This document shows, piece after piece, positions 4,751 to 13,312 of a DNA stretch of 22,332 nt. The stretch lies in IMG/VR virus record IMGVR_UViG_3300030118_006066, positions 1 to 22,332 of that record. One strand, given 5' to 3'. Numbering within the stretch: the stretch's first letter is position 1; the number at the start of each line of letters is the position of its first letter. Under the pieces are notes generated by a model, which saw nothing but the letters and a program-made list of their open reading frames with translations, did not search any database and was not told where the DNA came from. The stretch comes from a virus. The translations under genes and the position numbers were made by a program.

Positions 4751-5338
4751 TTAATATAACAACTCAATCGTTGAATCGCCATCACCAAACATACCTTTAG
4801 GCATTATGTTAAAAGCAAGTGACCGTCTAACCTTTTCTTTATTTGGATTTGAGTAATGGTAAATCCAACTAGGAAATAAAAGTAATAAATTATGCTCAGG
4901 TTTAACAGCTATATCAGAACACATTAAATTAGATTTATATTTACCAATTTGAAATGGGATAGTATTATAAATTGGATTTTTAAATATCAAAGGGCAAGTT
5001 TTATCAGTATATTCATCAAAATAAAAAACACCACTAAAAAAACTATTTCTATGATTATGGTAATGCACTGATTCATTTACCCCTAATTTAGTCATCCATG
5101 AAGTAGTAATATCAAATTCGCAATTATATTCAAAACACTCATTTATAAATGAGTCTATATAAGATTTCAAAACTTTTTTAGCTTTAGGATATAAATTAAG
5201 TACATCCATTTGCTTTTTATAATTTTTTATTGGTTGACCATTTCCACTAACATGCACATCATGTTTTTTTAATTCATTTAAATTTTCTTTTAAAACTTCA
5301 GTTGCAAATAAATATGAAAAAGGTTTAATTAATTCCAT
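4751..5338 (-). CDS. 2OG-Fe(II) oxygenase-like protein
   Basis: This encodes a 195-residue protein resembling the putative 2OG-Fe(II) oxygenase family common in cyanophages (PF13759/TIGR02466 type, named from memory). The iron-binding motif appears as H94-x-H96 in HNHRNSFFSGVFYFD, matching the family's HxHPNSxLSGVYY pattern. The distal histidine is H161 in PSWIYHYSNPN. The 2-oxoglutarate-binding arginine is probably R171 or R172 in RRSLAFN. These enzymes couple oxidative decarboxylation of 2-oxoglutarate to substrate hydroxylation; the phage substrate is unknown. The gene starts three bases after the stop of the 443-aa tail protein gene, so it is probably co-translated with tail genes. This raises the idea that it modifies a virion protein. 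All core residues are present. Confidence 0.85.
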   Translation of the reverse strand: MELIKPFSYLFATEVLKENLNELKKHDVHVSGNGQPIKNYKKQMDVLNLYPKAKKVLKSYIDSFINECFEYNCEFDITTSWMTKLGVNESVHYHNHRNSFFSGVFYFDEYTDKTCPLIFKNPIYNTIPFQIGKYKSNLMCSDIAVKPEHNLLLLFPSWIYHYSNPNKEKVRRSLAFNIMPKGMFGDGDSTIELLY

Positions 5339-5341
5339 ATT

Positions 5342-6673
5342 TTAAGCGATCGTATAGTGAGGTAATGACATATACTCACCATAATCTAAACTGCCACCAT
5401 CTATATTATCTTTTGCATTTACATGTGCTGTTGGTAAAACTAAGAAATATTTATAATCTAAACCGCTTACTGACGATCTTGTAGGAATATTGTTTGGTGG
5501 TGGTGGCGGTGTATTACTTATAGAGGTGACAGTTCTACTAGCATGAAAACCACTACCAATAATACCTGCAACACTTGTAGTTATATCTGCTGCACCTGTA
5601 TTGCCAAGTAATGAATCAGGTATAGTAATATCCTCATTGTCAACAAAATTAGTACCAATTTTTGTCCAATCGTTTGGTGTTCCAGCTATATCCATAGAAA
5701 CACTGCCATCTGTATTAACTGTAAATTCAATATATAAACCACTACCATTACCACTAGTCATAGCATTAGTAACAGTGACATTATAAGTATTGCCAGCTAC
5801 TGAAGCCCTTGTAGAATTTGGTGTTTGTGTATTTCCTGTATATAAATTCATTATACCATTGTTAAAAGTATGGTTAAACTTGATAGTATCGCCAACAGCA
5901 TAACCAGAACCTGCATCCTCAATACTGACATTACCTAAAGCACCGTAATTACCAGAATGAGTTAGAACTTTAACTTTTAACCCTGTACCAGTACCAGTAT
6001 TTACACCAAAACCATCTTGACTTCCAATATTATATGCAGTTACTTCAGTGCCTATTTGATAAGCTAATCCATCATATTGTTGAGTACCACCAGAAGTAGT
6101 TGAATATGCCCCTAAACCAGTTACATAACCACCTGTACCTGATGATGGTGGTGTATAAACAAAAGTATTCAATTGATACCATGCAGGTTTGCACATAAAT
6201 TCATAAATATCAAAACTACTAGTATCTATTCCACTTTTAGATGATGTATATACTTTTGGATTACATGTAAATTCAAGATAATTATCAAAATTATAAATTT
6301 CATTGAATACAGGTAATACATTTGTAGGGGTACTTCCTCCTCCTGATGGTGGTGTATAAACTAATGTGCTATCTAAATACCAACTTGGTTTACATAGCCA
6401 ATATGGAATGTCTAAAGTATCACCACCTGTAACACCACTTTTAGAACCAACAAGTACTGCTGGTGCTGACATATATTCTTTAAAATCTAATGTTGCTAGT
6501 TCTAAATAAGTTGGAAAACCTGATGTATATAATTCTGCTTCTTCTACACCAATCCAATTATAAGCAACTTTTGCTGCGAATCCAATGCCTGTTTTCCAAA
6601 CACCATTTACGTTTACATAGTAATTAGAAACGGTTTTCCATATACCATTGACGTTTACATAAATATCAGCCAT
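5342..6673 (-). CDS. repeat-containing virion/tail protein, 443 aa
   Basis: The N-terminus carries two copies of a short motif (IYVNVNGIWKT and YYVNVNGVWKT, residues 4-28) that I associate with cyanophage structural proteins. A tandem repeat of 67 residues follows (about 44-111 and 112-178), each unit holding a SKSG turn, a CKPxWY segment and VYTPPS. The middle region (about 180-385) contains GTGTGLKVKV and a GNVSIEDAGSGYAVGDTIKF segment, a beta-strand repeat type common in large phage virion proteins. The end (about 400-443) has a third, divergent repeat-like unit with LDYGEYMSLPH. It is probably a fibre or decoration subunit. It begins immediately after the TAA of the 81-aa gene. Confidence 0.7.
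   Translation of the reverse strand: MADIYVNVNGIWKTVSNYYVNVNGVWKTGIGFAAKVAYNWIGVEEAELYTSGFPTYLELATLDFKEYMSAPAVLVGSKSGVTGGDTLDIPYWLCKPSWYLDSTLVYTPPSGGGSTPTNVLPVFNEIYNFDNYLEFTCNPKVYTSSKSGIDTSSFDIYEFMCKPAWYQLNTFVYTPPSSGTGGYVTGLGAYSTTSGGTQQYDGLAYQIGTEVTAYNIGSQDGFGVNTGTGTGLKVKVLTHSGNYGALGNVSIEDAGSGYAVGDTIKFNHTFNNGIMNLYTGNTQTPNSTRASVAGNTYNVTVTNAMTSGNGSGLYIEFTVNTDGSVSMDIAGTPNDWTKIGTNFVDNEDITIPDSLLGNTGAADITTSVAGIIGSGFHASRTVTSISNTPPPPPNNIPTRSSVSGLDYKYFLVLPTAHVNAKDNIDGGSLDYGEYMSLPHYTIA
6144..6361. repeat. in-frame direct repeat within the 443-aa tail protein gene
   Basis: A 17-base identical sequence at 6144-6160 and 6345-6361 encodes the VYTPPS end of each protein repeat unit. The spacing is 201 bases, exactly 67 codons, so recombination between the copies would add or remove one unit without shifting the frame. 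Confidence 0.8.
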
Positions 6674-6919
6674 TTATAAAAGATTTGCTTTTTCCTCATC
6701 TGTCATAAATGCTTCTGTTATAGCTTTATTTATTTTTTCTTGTTTATCTTTTTCAGCAGTTTCTTCAGCAACAATTTGGTCACATTCTGCATCTAAGAAA
6801 TCGTCTGTTTGTGGCTCTTTATAACGCAAAATTACGCTATGCTCTGCATCTAATTGCATGCAATATTCAATATCACCTGCAAAATTAAGACTTTTTCTTA
6901 CTTGTGTGTATTTTGCCAT
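6674..6919 (-). CDS. small hypothetical protein between two fibre genes, 81 aa
   Basis: This encodes an 81-residue protein with a predicted beta-rich first half (MAKYTQVRKSLNFAGDIEYC...SVILRYKEP) and an acidic helical second half (DDFLDAECDQIVAEETAEKDKQEKINKAI) ending in TDEEKANLL. There is no signal peptide. It lies one base after the spike gene stop, and its own stop abuts the start of the 443-aa gene, so it is firmly inside the tail operon. It might be a small virion component or a fibre assembly chaperone; nothing in the sequence decides this. Confidence 0.6.
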   Translation of the reverse strand: MAKYTQVRKSLNFAGDIEYCMQLDAEHSVILRYKEPQTDDFLDAECDQIVAEETAEKDKQEKINKAITEAFMTDEEKANLL

Positions 6920-6920
6920 T

Positions 6921-9695
6921 TTAAGTTTGAGTAATGGTCATGTCATCAAAATAGATAAATCCGCTATTAGTTGTATCGGATAATTCTAATTCTACTGACA
7001 TAATACCTGCTGAAGAAGGTGTTGCTGTAACTGTTAATTCATACCATTGATTAGCTCCACCGTTAGTGCTGTTCATTTCACTTTTAGTAACACCAAGTGT
7101 TGCGTCTGCAGGTATTCTTAAAATTGCAAATGTATTAGTTCCAGTAACAGTACGATAAACCCAAAGTTTTACTGTTACTGTTCCACTACCAGCCACTGCA
7201 ACTTTAGCTATTTCATATTTAGGGGTATAGCTACCACTGGTTTTAGTCATTTTCCAAGCAGTACCACTTGCTGTATGCCTAATTGTTGATTCTGGCTCAA
7301 TAGTCCAACCCTGAGTTAAATATTTACCAGCCCCTGAGACACCATTATGATTAGCAGATAAAACAGTAACCCTTGTACCTAGTGAGTGTTCTTGTGAGTC
7401 AGTAGAGACAATATTATTTATTTTTGCTGGTACGCTAAAATTTATTCTTCTATTAGTAGTACCGCTTAAAACTTGTACTTGGTCACTACCCCAACTAATA
7501 CAATAACTTGCATAACTTGTTGGATATGTACCATGTTTTGTAGTTGTACTACCTTTCTCAAAAGTAAAATCATTAATTGTAACTTCAGCGTTTTGTGTTA
7601 GTGACATTTGATTGTATGTACTCTCCCAGTTTCCTATTGTGAAACCTTTAGTATTTTCAATTGTTACTCCAGTACCTTGTCTTCCAAATAAACCAGTAAT
7701 TAAATTTTGAATAGTGGTATTAATGTAATAATTTTGATTATCAAATTGTATCTGAGGGCCTGCCTCACTTCTTACTTCACTCCATGTAAATCCCGCACAT
7801 TCTCCAATCCTCCAATAATCTTGACCAGAGAAACCCCACATACTTACAGACATTCCACTTGCTCCATCAGCTACATTACTAAAACTATGTGTACCATGCA
7901 TTAATGAAAAACCACCGTTTGATCTGCAATGTATTCTTAAATTTTTTATTCCTCTAGTATTGCTAGACGTAAAATATGTTTGTGTGCAGTTATCCCATAA
8001 AAGATTTTCAAAACGATAATATGTATTTTGGTTACCATAAATACCACATAAAGCTATAATAAAATTTTTCCAAGTTTGATAACTTGCTGATCCACCATTT
8101 TGATACCAACCTTGATAGTATGTACCAGCGTGATTACTTAAGACAGTATTGTCTAAAGGTGATTGTGGTGCTGTTGACATATTAGTGGCATCCCAACCAC
8201 CTGATATTAATTTTGGAGAAGCACTTGTACCGCTACCAAATTTTCCAACACTAAAATTACCTTGCCAACTTTGATTACTATTATTATTATCAATATTGCT
8301 TGTAGGAGTGTTAAAATAACCTATTGGAAATGACTCCATTGCATAAATTGTGCCTGTTGTTGTTAAACTTGTTCCATTTTGTTTCCATTGAACAGACATA
8401 CCCCCACCATAGTAACCATAGTCATCTTTTGATTCTCTAAAATAATTACCATCAGTTTGTAAACGTATAAATTTTCGATCACCGTCATTTTTAAAATATT
8501 TAATACAATAAAAATTAGGATTATCAGTAGTACCAAAACCTATATGTGAAAAATGCGTTAATATATATGACGCAGCAGTTTTATAAGCAATTATATTACT
8601 TAATTTAAACCTAAATGTATTAGAAGTATTACCAGAATGTTCTTTATAAATAGCAATAGATTTGATCGCAGCGTTCATATTACCACCAGTATCAAATTTC
8701 ACATGAAATCTTGAATAATGTTTAGATACAGTCCTTGTATCTATTGGTATTGTATGAACAGAAGTTTGCCCTGCTGTATCAGTACATAATCTAAGACTAA
8801 ACCTACCATGCATAGTGCTACTAACAGGTCGCCAATCTGTACTACTACCACTACCTATTGTTACTTCCATACTTATGCCCTGATAAGTTGATAAGTCTAA
8901 TGTGTTTGGTGTCTCATAATAAGCACATAACCCTTGTGCTGCACCTTGTTGAACTTCAAAGTGATTTGCACCTTCGGGTACTGTCCAATTTGTAAAACCA
9001 CTCCAGTTGTCCTGTTGACACCAAACATCATAAGTAGTTGTATTACTACTAGCTACAAATTTACTTCTATTAGATTCTGGCATTAATTCTTTAATAGGCA
9101 TAACACTATTAGAATCCAATACGACAGTACATCCTGTAACGTCATACCATCTACCATGTTGACTATTTTGGAAGCCACTAGGCCAACCATCATTTTGTCC
9201 TTTATTAAAAGTAGCTGTAAATTCCCTAAGCTTAAACCATTGACTATCTACAACATCTACAGTCCAAATACCGTTTATACCAATATAATTACCGCTTTGC
9301 TGTGAACCAGAACCATCACCATGCGTTGCACTTTCACTACTACCACTCCAATAATATCTATTACCAACAATTTCAATAACATCGCCAGTTGCTAAACCAT
9401 GTTGCTCATAACGCATCATTGATTCACCAGTAGTCGTTGACATTACCCAATATGAATTACTAGAACTAAATTGCGACCCATCATAACCATTTCTAAACCA
9501 ACCACCCCTTCTTTTAACTGTTGCTTGTCCTAATGATCTAGTTGGATTTCTTTTTACTCTTACTTCGTGATCTCCGTCAGGTAAAAATGTACTATTTGAA
9601 CCTAAATCAGAAAAAGTACCTGCCCTATTTGCAAAACTACTACCGTCTTTTGTGCCAGATCCACCTTCTAAATCTACATAATAAACTGTTGTCAT
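6921..9695 (-). CDS. beta-helix tail spike/fibre-like protein, 924 aa
   Basis: Residues 4-30 (YYVDLEGGSGTKDGSSFANRAGTFSDL in outline) match the opening motif of secreted and phage right-handed beta-helix proteins (YVD...G.D..DG.S...A..T...). An HGLATGDVIEI...NGIWTVDVVDSQWFKL module follows (about 99-156). The body is rich in Asn, Gly, Ser and aromatic residues, with repeated strand-turn patterns about 560-780. The last 130 residues look like a jelly-roll carbohydrate-binding module, ending FIYFDDMTITQT. This layout fits a tail spike that binds or cleaves host surface polysaccharide. No catalytic residues can be assigned by eye, so enzyme activity is unproven. It sits among fibre genes and starts 14 bases after the preceding stop. 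Confidence 0.75.
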   Translation of the reverse strand: MTTVYYVDLEGGSGTKDGSSFANRAGTFSDLGSNSTFLPDGDHEVRVKRNPTRSLGQATVKRRGGWFRNGYDGSQFSSSNSYWVMSTTTGESMMRYEQHGLATGDVIEIVGNRYYWSGSSESATHGDGSGSQQSGNYIGINGIWTVDVVDSQWFKLREFTATFNKGQNDGWPSGFQNSQHGRWYDVTGCTVVLDSNSVMPIKELMPESNRSKFVASSNTTTYDVWCQQDNWSGFTNWTVPEGANHFEVQQGAAQGLCAYYETPNTLDLSTYQGISMEVTIGSGSSTDWRPVSSTMHGRFSLRLCTDTAGQTSVHTIPIDTRTVSKHYSRFHVKFDTGGNMNAAIKSIAIYKEHSGNTSNTFRFKLSNIIAYKTAASYILTHFSHIGFGTTDNPNFYCIKYFKNDGDRKFIRLQTDGNYFRESKDDYGYYGGGMSVQWKQNGTSLTTTGTIYAMESFPIGYFNTPTSNIDNNNSNQSWQGNFSVGKFGSGTSASPKLISGGWDATNMSTAPQSPLDNTVLSNHAGTYYQGWYQNGGSASYQTWKNFIIALCGIYGNQNTYYRFENLLWDNCTQTYFTSSNTRGIKNLRIHCRSNGGFSLMHGTHSFSNVADGASGMSVSMWGFSGQDYWRIGECAGFTWSEVRSEAGPQIQFDNQNYYINTTIQNLITGLFGRQGTGVTIENTKGFTIGNWESTYNQMSLTQNAEVTINDFTFEKGSTTTKHGTYPTSYASYCISWGSDQVQVLSGTTNRRINFSVPAKINNIVSTDSQEHSLGTRVTVLSANHNGVSGAGKYLTQGWTIEPESTIRHTASGTAWKMTKTSGSYTPKYEIAKVAVAGSGTVTVKLWVYRTVTGTNTFAILRIPADATLGVTKSEMNSTNGGANQWYELTVTATPSSAGIMSVELELSDTTNSGFIYFDDMTITQT

Positions 9696-9709
9696 TTTCT
9701 TTAATTAGA

Positions 9710-11641
9710 CTAATTGTGTTGAATCCACAAATCACCGTCACTGCCACCAGAAGGGGCATTTGTTGATGTTGTGATTTTACGGTGTCCAGCTACACTACTG
9801 CTAGATGACGTTGCACTAATCGTACCACCAACAGTAAGGTTTGTGCCATCAAAAGTTAAATTACTTGAACCTGCTAAAGCACCGTTTAAATTATATTGAA
9901 TTTGTGTTGAAGAGCCTGCAACAGAAGCGTTTCCACCACCACCACTAGATTGTGCAACCCATGAAGTAACACCATTTCCGTCAGTAGATAAAACATATCC
10001 GCTTGTACCTCCGTTTGCTGGGAGTTGAAATGTTTGATTTCCACTAAATTGAGAATGTGGTGGTGCTTTTATTGCAACAAAATGTGCATTATTTGACTCA
10101 CAATATAAACGTAATTCAGATTGTGACCCTGTATTTTTTATTCCTAAAATACCGCTAGATATAGATTTCGAGTTCATATCCAAATCGCCCCCAAGTTGGG
10201 GAGAAGTGTCATTAACAAGATCAGAATCTATACCTGTAAGGTTTGAACCGTCACCACTAAAAGAATTGGCTGTGACAGTGCCAGAAAAATTACCTGCAAC
10301 ACCGTAAACCGTCTGCCATCTTTTGCTGCTAGTGCCACACATAGCACTATCATCTATAAAAGGTATTAAGTTTGCACCGCCATCTATTTTGATACCATTG
10401 CTACTTTGCCTTTCAAATTTAATTACACCATTACCAGTATGCTTTATTATTAATTCACCTTGAGTACTATTTATGTAAGAATCTTGTCCATCGTGATATA
10501 GCTGTAAATCATCGTGAGAACCAATTTTTAGTCGATCATCAGTAGCACCAGAACTATCGCCAAATTCAATTATCTTACCATTAACATCTAAATTACCTCC
10601 TAACTGAGGAGTAGTGTCATTAACTAATGAAGCTATGCCTGGTGTTATATTTGAAACTGTTGTGTTAAGTGCAGCAATATCTACACCATCAACTGTTCCC
10701 GATAAACTTATATTGCCTGATACATCAAGATTATTAGCTGTAAATACTGATCCGTTGCTAGTTACTGTAAATCTAATACCACCACCAGAACTTTCATTAA
10801 AAATTCTAAAATTACCGCCATCAGAATATAAAGAATAACTTGTACCTGCTGTAGTGTCATTTAGTATTAATTTAGGGTCTCCGTTACTTATTGTCTGGTT
10901 ACCAGTAAAAGTATTAGTACCTGTTGTAGCTAAACCAGTTAAATTAGAGCCATCTCCGTAATAAGTTGTTGCATGTACTTCACTCCATTTTTTATTTGTT
11001 AAACCTAATTTTGTTGTATTTGTATTTTTGGGTTCAATATTACCTTGAAAATTAAGAATATAACCCTGATCTGCATTACCTACTTCTACTGCATGCTCAA
11101 TACCACCATTTCTTGATCTAAGTTGTAAACGAGTGTTTGAATTATCCCACTTAATTGATGAATCAGTACTGTTGCCAAAATAGAAAAATACATCATCATT
11201 TAAAGTTAAATTAGTAGATGGGGATGGAGAGGGTAAATTAGTTAAATTTGAACCGTCACCATAAAATTCTTCACCATATACTCTTTCAAACCTTTTACTT
11301 GGAGAACCTATATCCCTAGCAGCATCAACATCAGGTAATAAATTATTATTAACAGTAGTCCAATCTACTGTTAAATTAGTTAAATTAGCACCTGACCCAT
11401 AGTAAGTTGTTGCATGTACTTCACTAAATCTTTTACTTGTTGAACCTATCTTATAGGTGCTGTCTGTAGTAGGTAAAATATTTTCTCCAATATTACCAAG
11501 ATCACTACCTAGAGCTTTAACCGTTCCACTGTCATTTATATATATAATCTTGGCTTGAGTATCGACCCCAACTTCTCCATTATCGAGATCGCTTGTTGTG
11601 GGTGTACTAGTACCTCTTTTTAACTTAAATTTAATAGCCAT
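9710..11641 (-). CDS. tail fibre protein with GDGSNLTG repeats, 643 aa
   Basis: The head (MAIKFKLKRGTSTPTTSDLDNGEVGVDTQ) is the short beta domain typical of cyanophage fibre proteins. Four repeats of about 35 residues (about 56-90, 101-136, 201-236, 425-471) each hold a [KR]xIG/LG...KRF/KW segment followed by a YGDGSNLTGL-type end. Two LVNDTxPQLGGxLDxN segments lie at about 339-354 and 475-490. A DLQLYHDGQDSYI stretch (about 378-390) and a C-terminal GGSDGDLWIQHN also match fibre proteins I know from marine phages. It is probably a trimeric receptor-binding or connecting fibre. An AGGAG ribosome binding site (minus-strand sense, 11652-11656) precedes the ATG by ten bases. Confidence 0.8.
   Translation of the reverse strand: MAIKFKLKRGTSTPTTSDLDNGEVGVDTQAKIIYINDSGTVKALGSDLGNIGENILPTTDSTYKIGSTSKRFSEVHATTYYGSGANLTNLTVDWTTVNNNLLPDVDAARDIGSPSKRFERVYGEEFYGDGSNLTNLPSPSPSTNLTLNDDVFFYFGNSTDSSIKWDNSNTRLQLRSRNGGIEHAVEVGNADQGYILNFQGNIEPKNTNTTKLGLTNKKWSEVHATTYYGDGSNLTGLATTGTNTFTGNQTISNGDPKLILNDTTAGTSYSLYSDGGNFRIFNESSGGGIRFTVTSNGSVFTANNLDVSGNISLSGTVDGVDIAALNTTVSNITPGIASLVNDTTPQLGGNLDVNGKIIEFGDSSGATDDRLKIGSHDDLQLYHDGQDSYINSTQGELIIKHTGNGVIKFERQSSNGIKIDGGANLIPFIDDSAMCGTSSKRWQTVYGVAGNFSGTVTANSFSGDGSNLTGIDSDLVNDTSPQLGGDLDMNSKSISSGILGIKNTGSQSELRLYCESNNAHFVAIKAPPHSQFSGNQTFQLPANGGTSGYVLSTDGNGVTSWVAQSSGGGGNASVAGSSTQIQYNLNGALAGSSNLTFDGTNLTVGGTISATSSSSSVAGHRKITTSTNAPSGGSDGDLWIQHN
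10962..11425. repeat. 23-base perfect direct repeat inside the 643-aa fibre gene
   Basis: Identical 23-base copies lie at 10962-10984 and 11403-11425 and encode the SEVHATTYY segment of repeat units 1 and 3. They are 441 bases (147 codons) apart, so exchange between them would be an in-frame deletion or duplication of fibre repeats. Confidence 0.85.
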
Positions 11642-11661
11642 TAGCTGTTAGCTCCTATAAA

Positions 11662-12711
11662 TCAAAATGTACCGCCATCAAGAGTTATGTTATCTATAGA
11701 ACCTCCTGTAATACTTACATTATTAGAGTTTTGAGTTGCTATTGACCCCAAACCTAAGTGACTCCTTGCTGTTGTAGCATTTGAAACTGTAACGCTTGAA
11801 GCTCCAAGATCAAGAGCTAATTCAGCATTTTCTATAACAAGTCCTCCATTAGCCTTTAGATCAACAGATAAAGTATTACCTGTTTTCTGTAAACCATCCG
11901 ATGTTATGATTTGGCCTGCTCCTGAGAACTGAGCAAAAGTTAGATTATTAGTTCCAACAAGTGCTGATCCTTTATTACTGGTGCAGACGAACCCATTATC
12001 AGCATTGACTGTGCCTCGTTCTACGAAGGTGAACATCCCCGCTGCGTCCGCACCAGAAGACAAATCTACCGCTCTTGTTGGAGTTGCTGCTACTACATAA
12101 ATACCGTTCTCGGTTGCTGTGTTTTGATCTTTGACTAATACTCGATCTCCGTTTGAAAGAGTAACACCATCTATTGTGTCTCCATCATTAAGTGCAGTAG
12201 ATATAACAATATCCGCAACAGTACAAGCAACACAACTGTCTTTAACATCAAGTCCTTGTGCGGTAGCTTCTACGAAACCACGAGTTGCTGCATCTTGCGT
12301 ATCAATCGGATCAGCTAAGTTTGTTAATCGCTGACTATTCATTGCTACCAATGTTGTTGGAGCAGCCATTTGATCTAGCCTGTTTGTCCTTACACCATCA
12401 TCAAAATCAGAAATTAATGTATGAGGATGAGTAGGTAAGTCCGCAATTTGTAAAGTTCTAAATAAAGGTGATGCATCACTTCCAGACGCAGGGCCTGCTA
12501 GAAATGTATTTGCGACTCTTGTAGTATCTTTATCCCAAAAAGCACCTTTACCGCCAATTTTTATAACACTTGTAGCCGATCCATTAGAACCCCCTGTACC
12601 CTTTCCTATGTAAAGAACTTCATCTAATTCTGTAATAGCTGGTTCAGCATTTGCGAGAGTTGTTGGTGCTGTTTGACCTGTTGATCTTTTAATTCTTATT
12701 GTGTTAGCCAT
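11662..12711 (-). CDS. tail fibre protein, 349 aa
   Basis: The head MANTIRIKRSTGQTAPTTLA with ITELDEVLYIGKG is a fibre N-terminal domain seen in many phages. The middle region has LTNLADPIDTQDAATRGFVEA (about 128-148) and an NGDRVLVKDQNTATENGIYVV segment (about 187-207). Both are conserved in fibre and collar-associated proteins, where they form small beta domains. The C-terminus is SITGGSIDNITLDGGTF, a typical short closing repeat. It is probably a trimeric fibre or fibre connector that relies on a separate tip. GC content in the middle is visibly higher than in the flanking genes, which hints at mosaic origin. It follows the 74-aa gene after about 40 bases. Confidence 0.8.
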   Translation of the reverse strand: MANTIRIKRSTGQTAPTTLANAEPAITELDEVLYIGKGTGGSNGSATSVIKIGGKGAFWDKDTTRVANTFLAGPASGSDASPLFRTLQIADLPTHPHTLISDFDDGVRTNRLDQMAAPTTLVAMNSQRLTNLADPIDTQDAATRGFVEATAQGLDVKDSCVACTVADIVISTALNDGDTIDGVTLSNGDRVLVKDQNTATENGIYVVAATPTRAVDLSSGADAAGMFTFVERGTVNADNGFVCTSNKGSALVGTNNLTFAQFSGAGQIITSDGLQKTGNTLSVDLKANGGLVIENAELALDLGASSVTVSNATTARSHLGLGSIATQNSNNVSITGGSIDNITLDGGTF

Positions 12712-12751
12712 AAGTCAGGAGATTAGAAAGAATGTAGTAATACCAATGGGT

Positions 12752-12976
12752 TCAAAAATTTCCACCATCGACAATGTTTTCTACGGTAACGGAGCTATCT
12801 GCTATAAATTTACCTTCAGATAAGCTAAGACGCAATAAACTACCGTCAACTGCATTAGCATCATCTAAAGTTCTGCCAGAAAGGGAAAACGCAGGGCCTT
12901 GGACTCCTTGAGTCGTTACTGTAAGAACATTATTAACATTCTCAGTAACAGTGACTTTGTTTCTTTGATTAGTCAT
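12752..12976 (-). CDS. short fibre-associated protein, 74 aa
   Basis: This encodes a 74-residue protein starting MTNQRNKVTVTENVNNVLTVTTQGVQGPAF, an alternating beta pattern I associate with small cyanophage fibre-head proteins that carry a GPQGPxF-like stretch. It ends VDGGNF, echoing the LDGGTF end of the 349-aa fibre. It may be a minimal fibre, a fibre whose shaft has been lost, or a cap subunit. ATGA overlaps the stop of the 111-aa gene by four bases (12973-12976), so the two are coupled. Confidence 0.65.
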   Translation of the reverse strand: MTNQRNKVTVTENVNNVLTVTTQGVQGPAFSLSGRTLDDANAVDGSLLRLSLSEGKFIADSSVTVENIVDGGNF

Positions 12977-13308
12977 TCTGTAAAGCCTTCTCTTATAGTT
13001 ATAACACCTTCAAGTAAGTAAGTTTCATCTCCGTTAGGAAAAATATGTTTTACATCATAACTTAATGCATCTGTTAAGAATGTAGCGGTTTGATCATCTG
13101 TCAATGATAATTTAACTTTTCCATTATTTATATCAAGCATAGTTACATTAAAGTCTGCATATTTGAATACTCTATTTTTATCCCAACATTGTGATTTAAT
13201 AGTATGTCCAGTTAAGTTAAGTGCATTATTATCACCATCAGCTATATCAAGTTGAAAATTAAAATCCTCTCTTCTTTTTAATTTAAAGTTGTGTATGCCA
13301 GCCGCCAT
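12973..13308 (-). CDS. BppU/baseplate-like small virion protein, 111 aa
   Basis: The product begins MAAGIHNFKLKRREDFNFQLDI. It has an ALNLTGHTIKSQCWD segment (about 29-43), a NGKVKLSLTDDQTATF segment (about 61-76), and an end with YLLEGVITIREGFTE. The pattern of a short beta-sandwich with DLTGxT and a GxVxLxLT..xTA.L motif is typical of a widespread small phage protein encoded just before fibre genes and related to the N-terminal domain of baseplate upper proteins (family from memory). It probably attaches fibres to the tail tip. It starts four bases after the collar-protein stop and overlaps the next gene. Confidence 0.65.
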   Translation of the reverse strand: MAAGIHNFKLKRREDFNFQLDIADGDNNALNLTGHTIKSQCWDKNRVFKYADFNVTMLDINNGKVKLSLTDDQTATFLTDALSYDVKHIFPNGDETYLLEGVITIREGFTE

Positions 13309-13312
13309 AATT

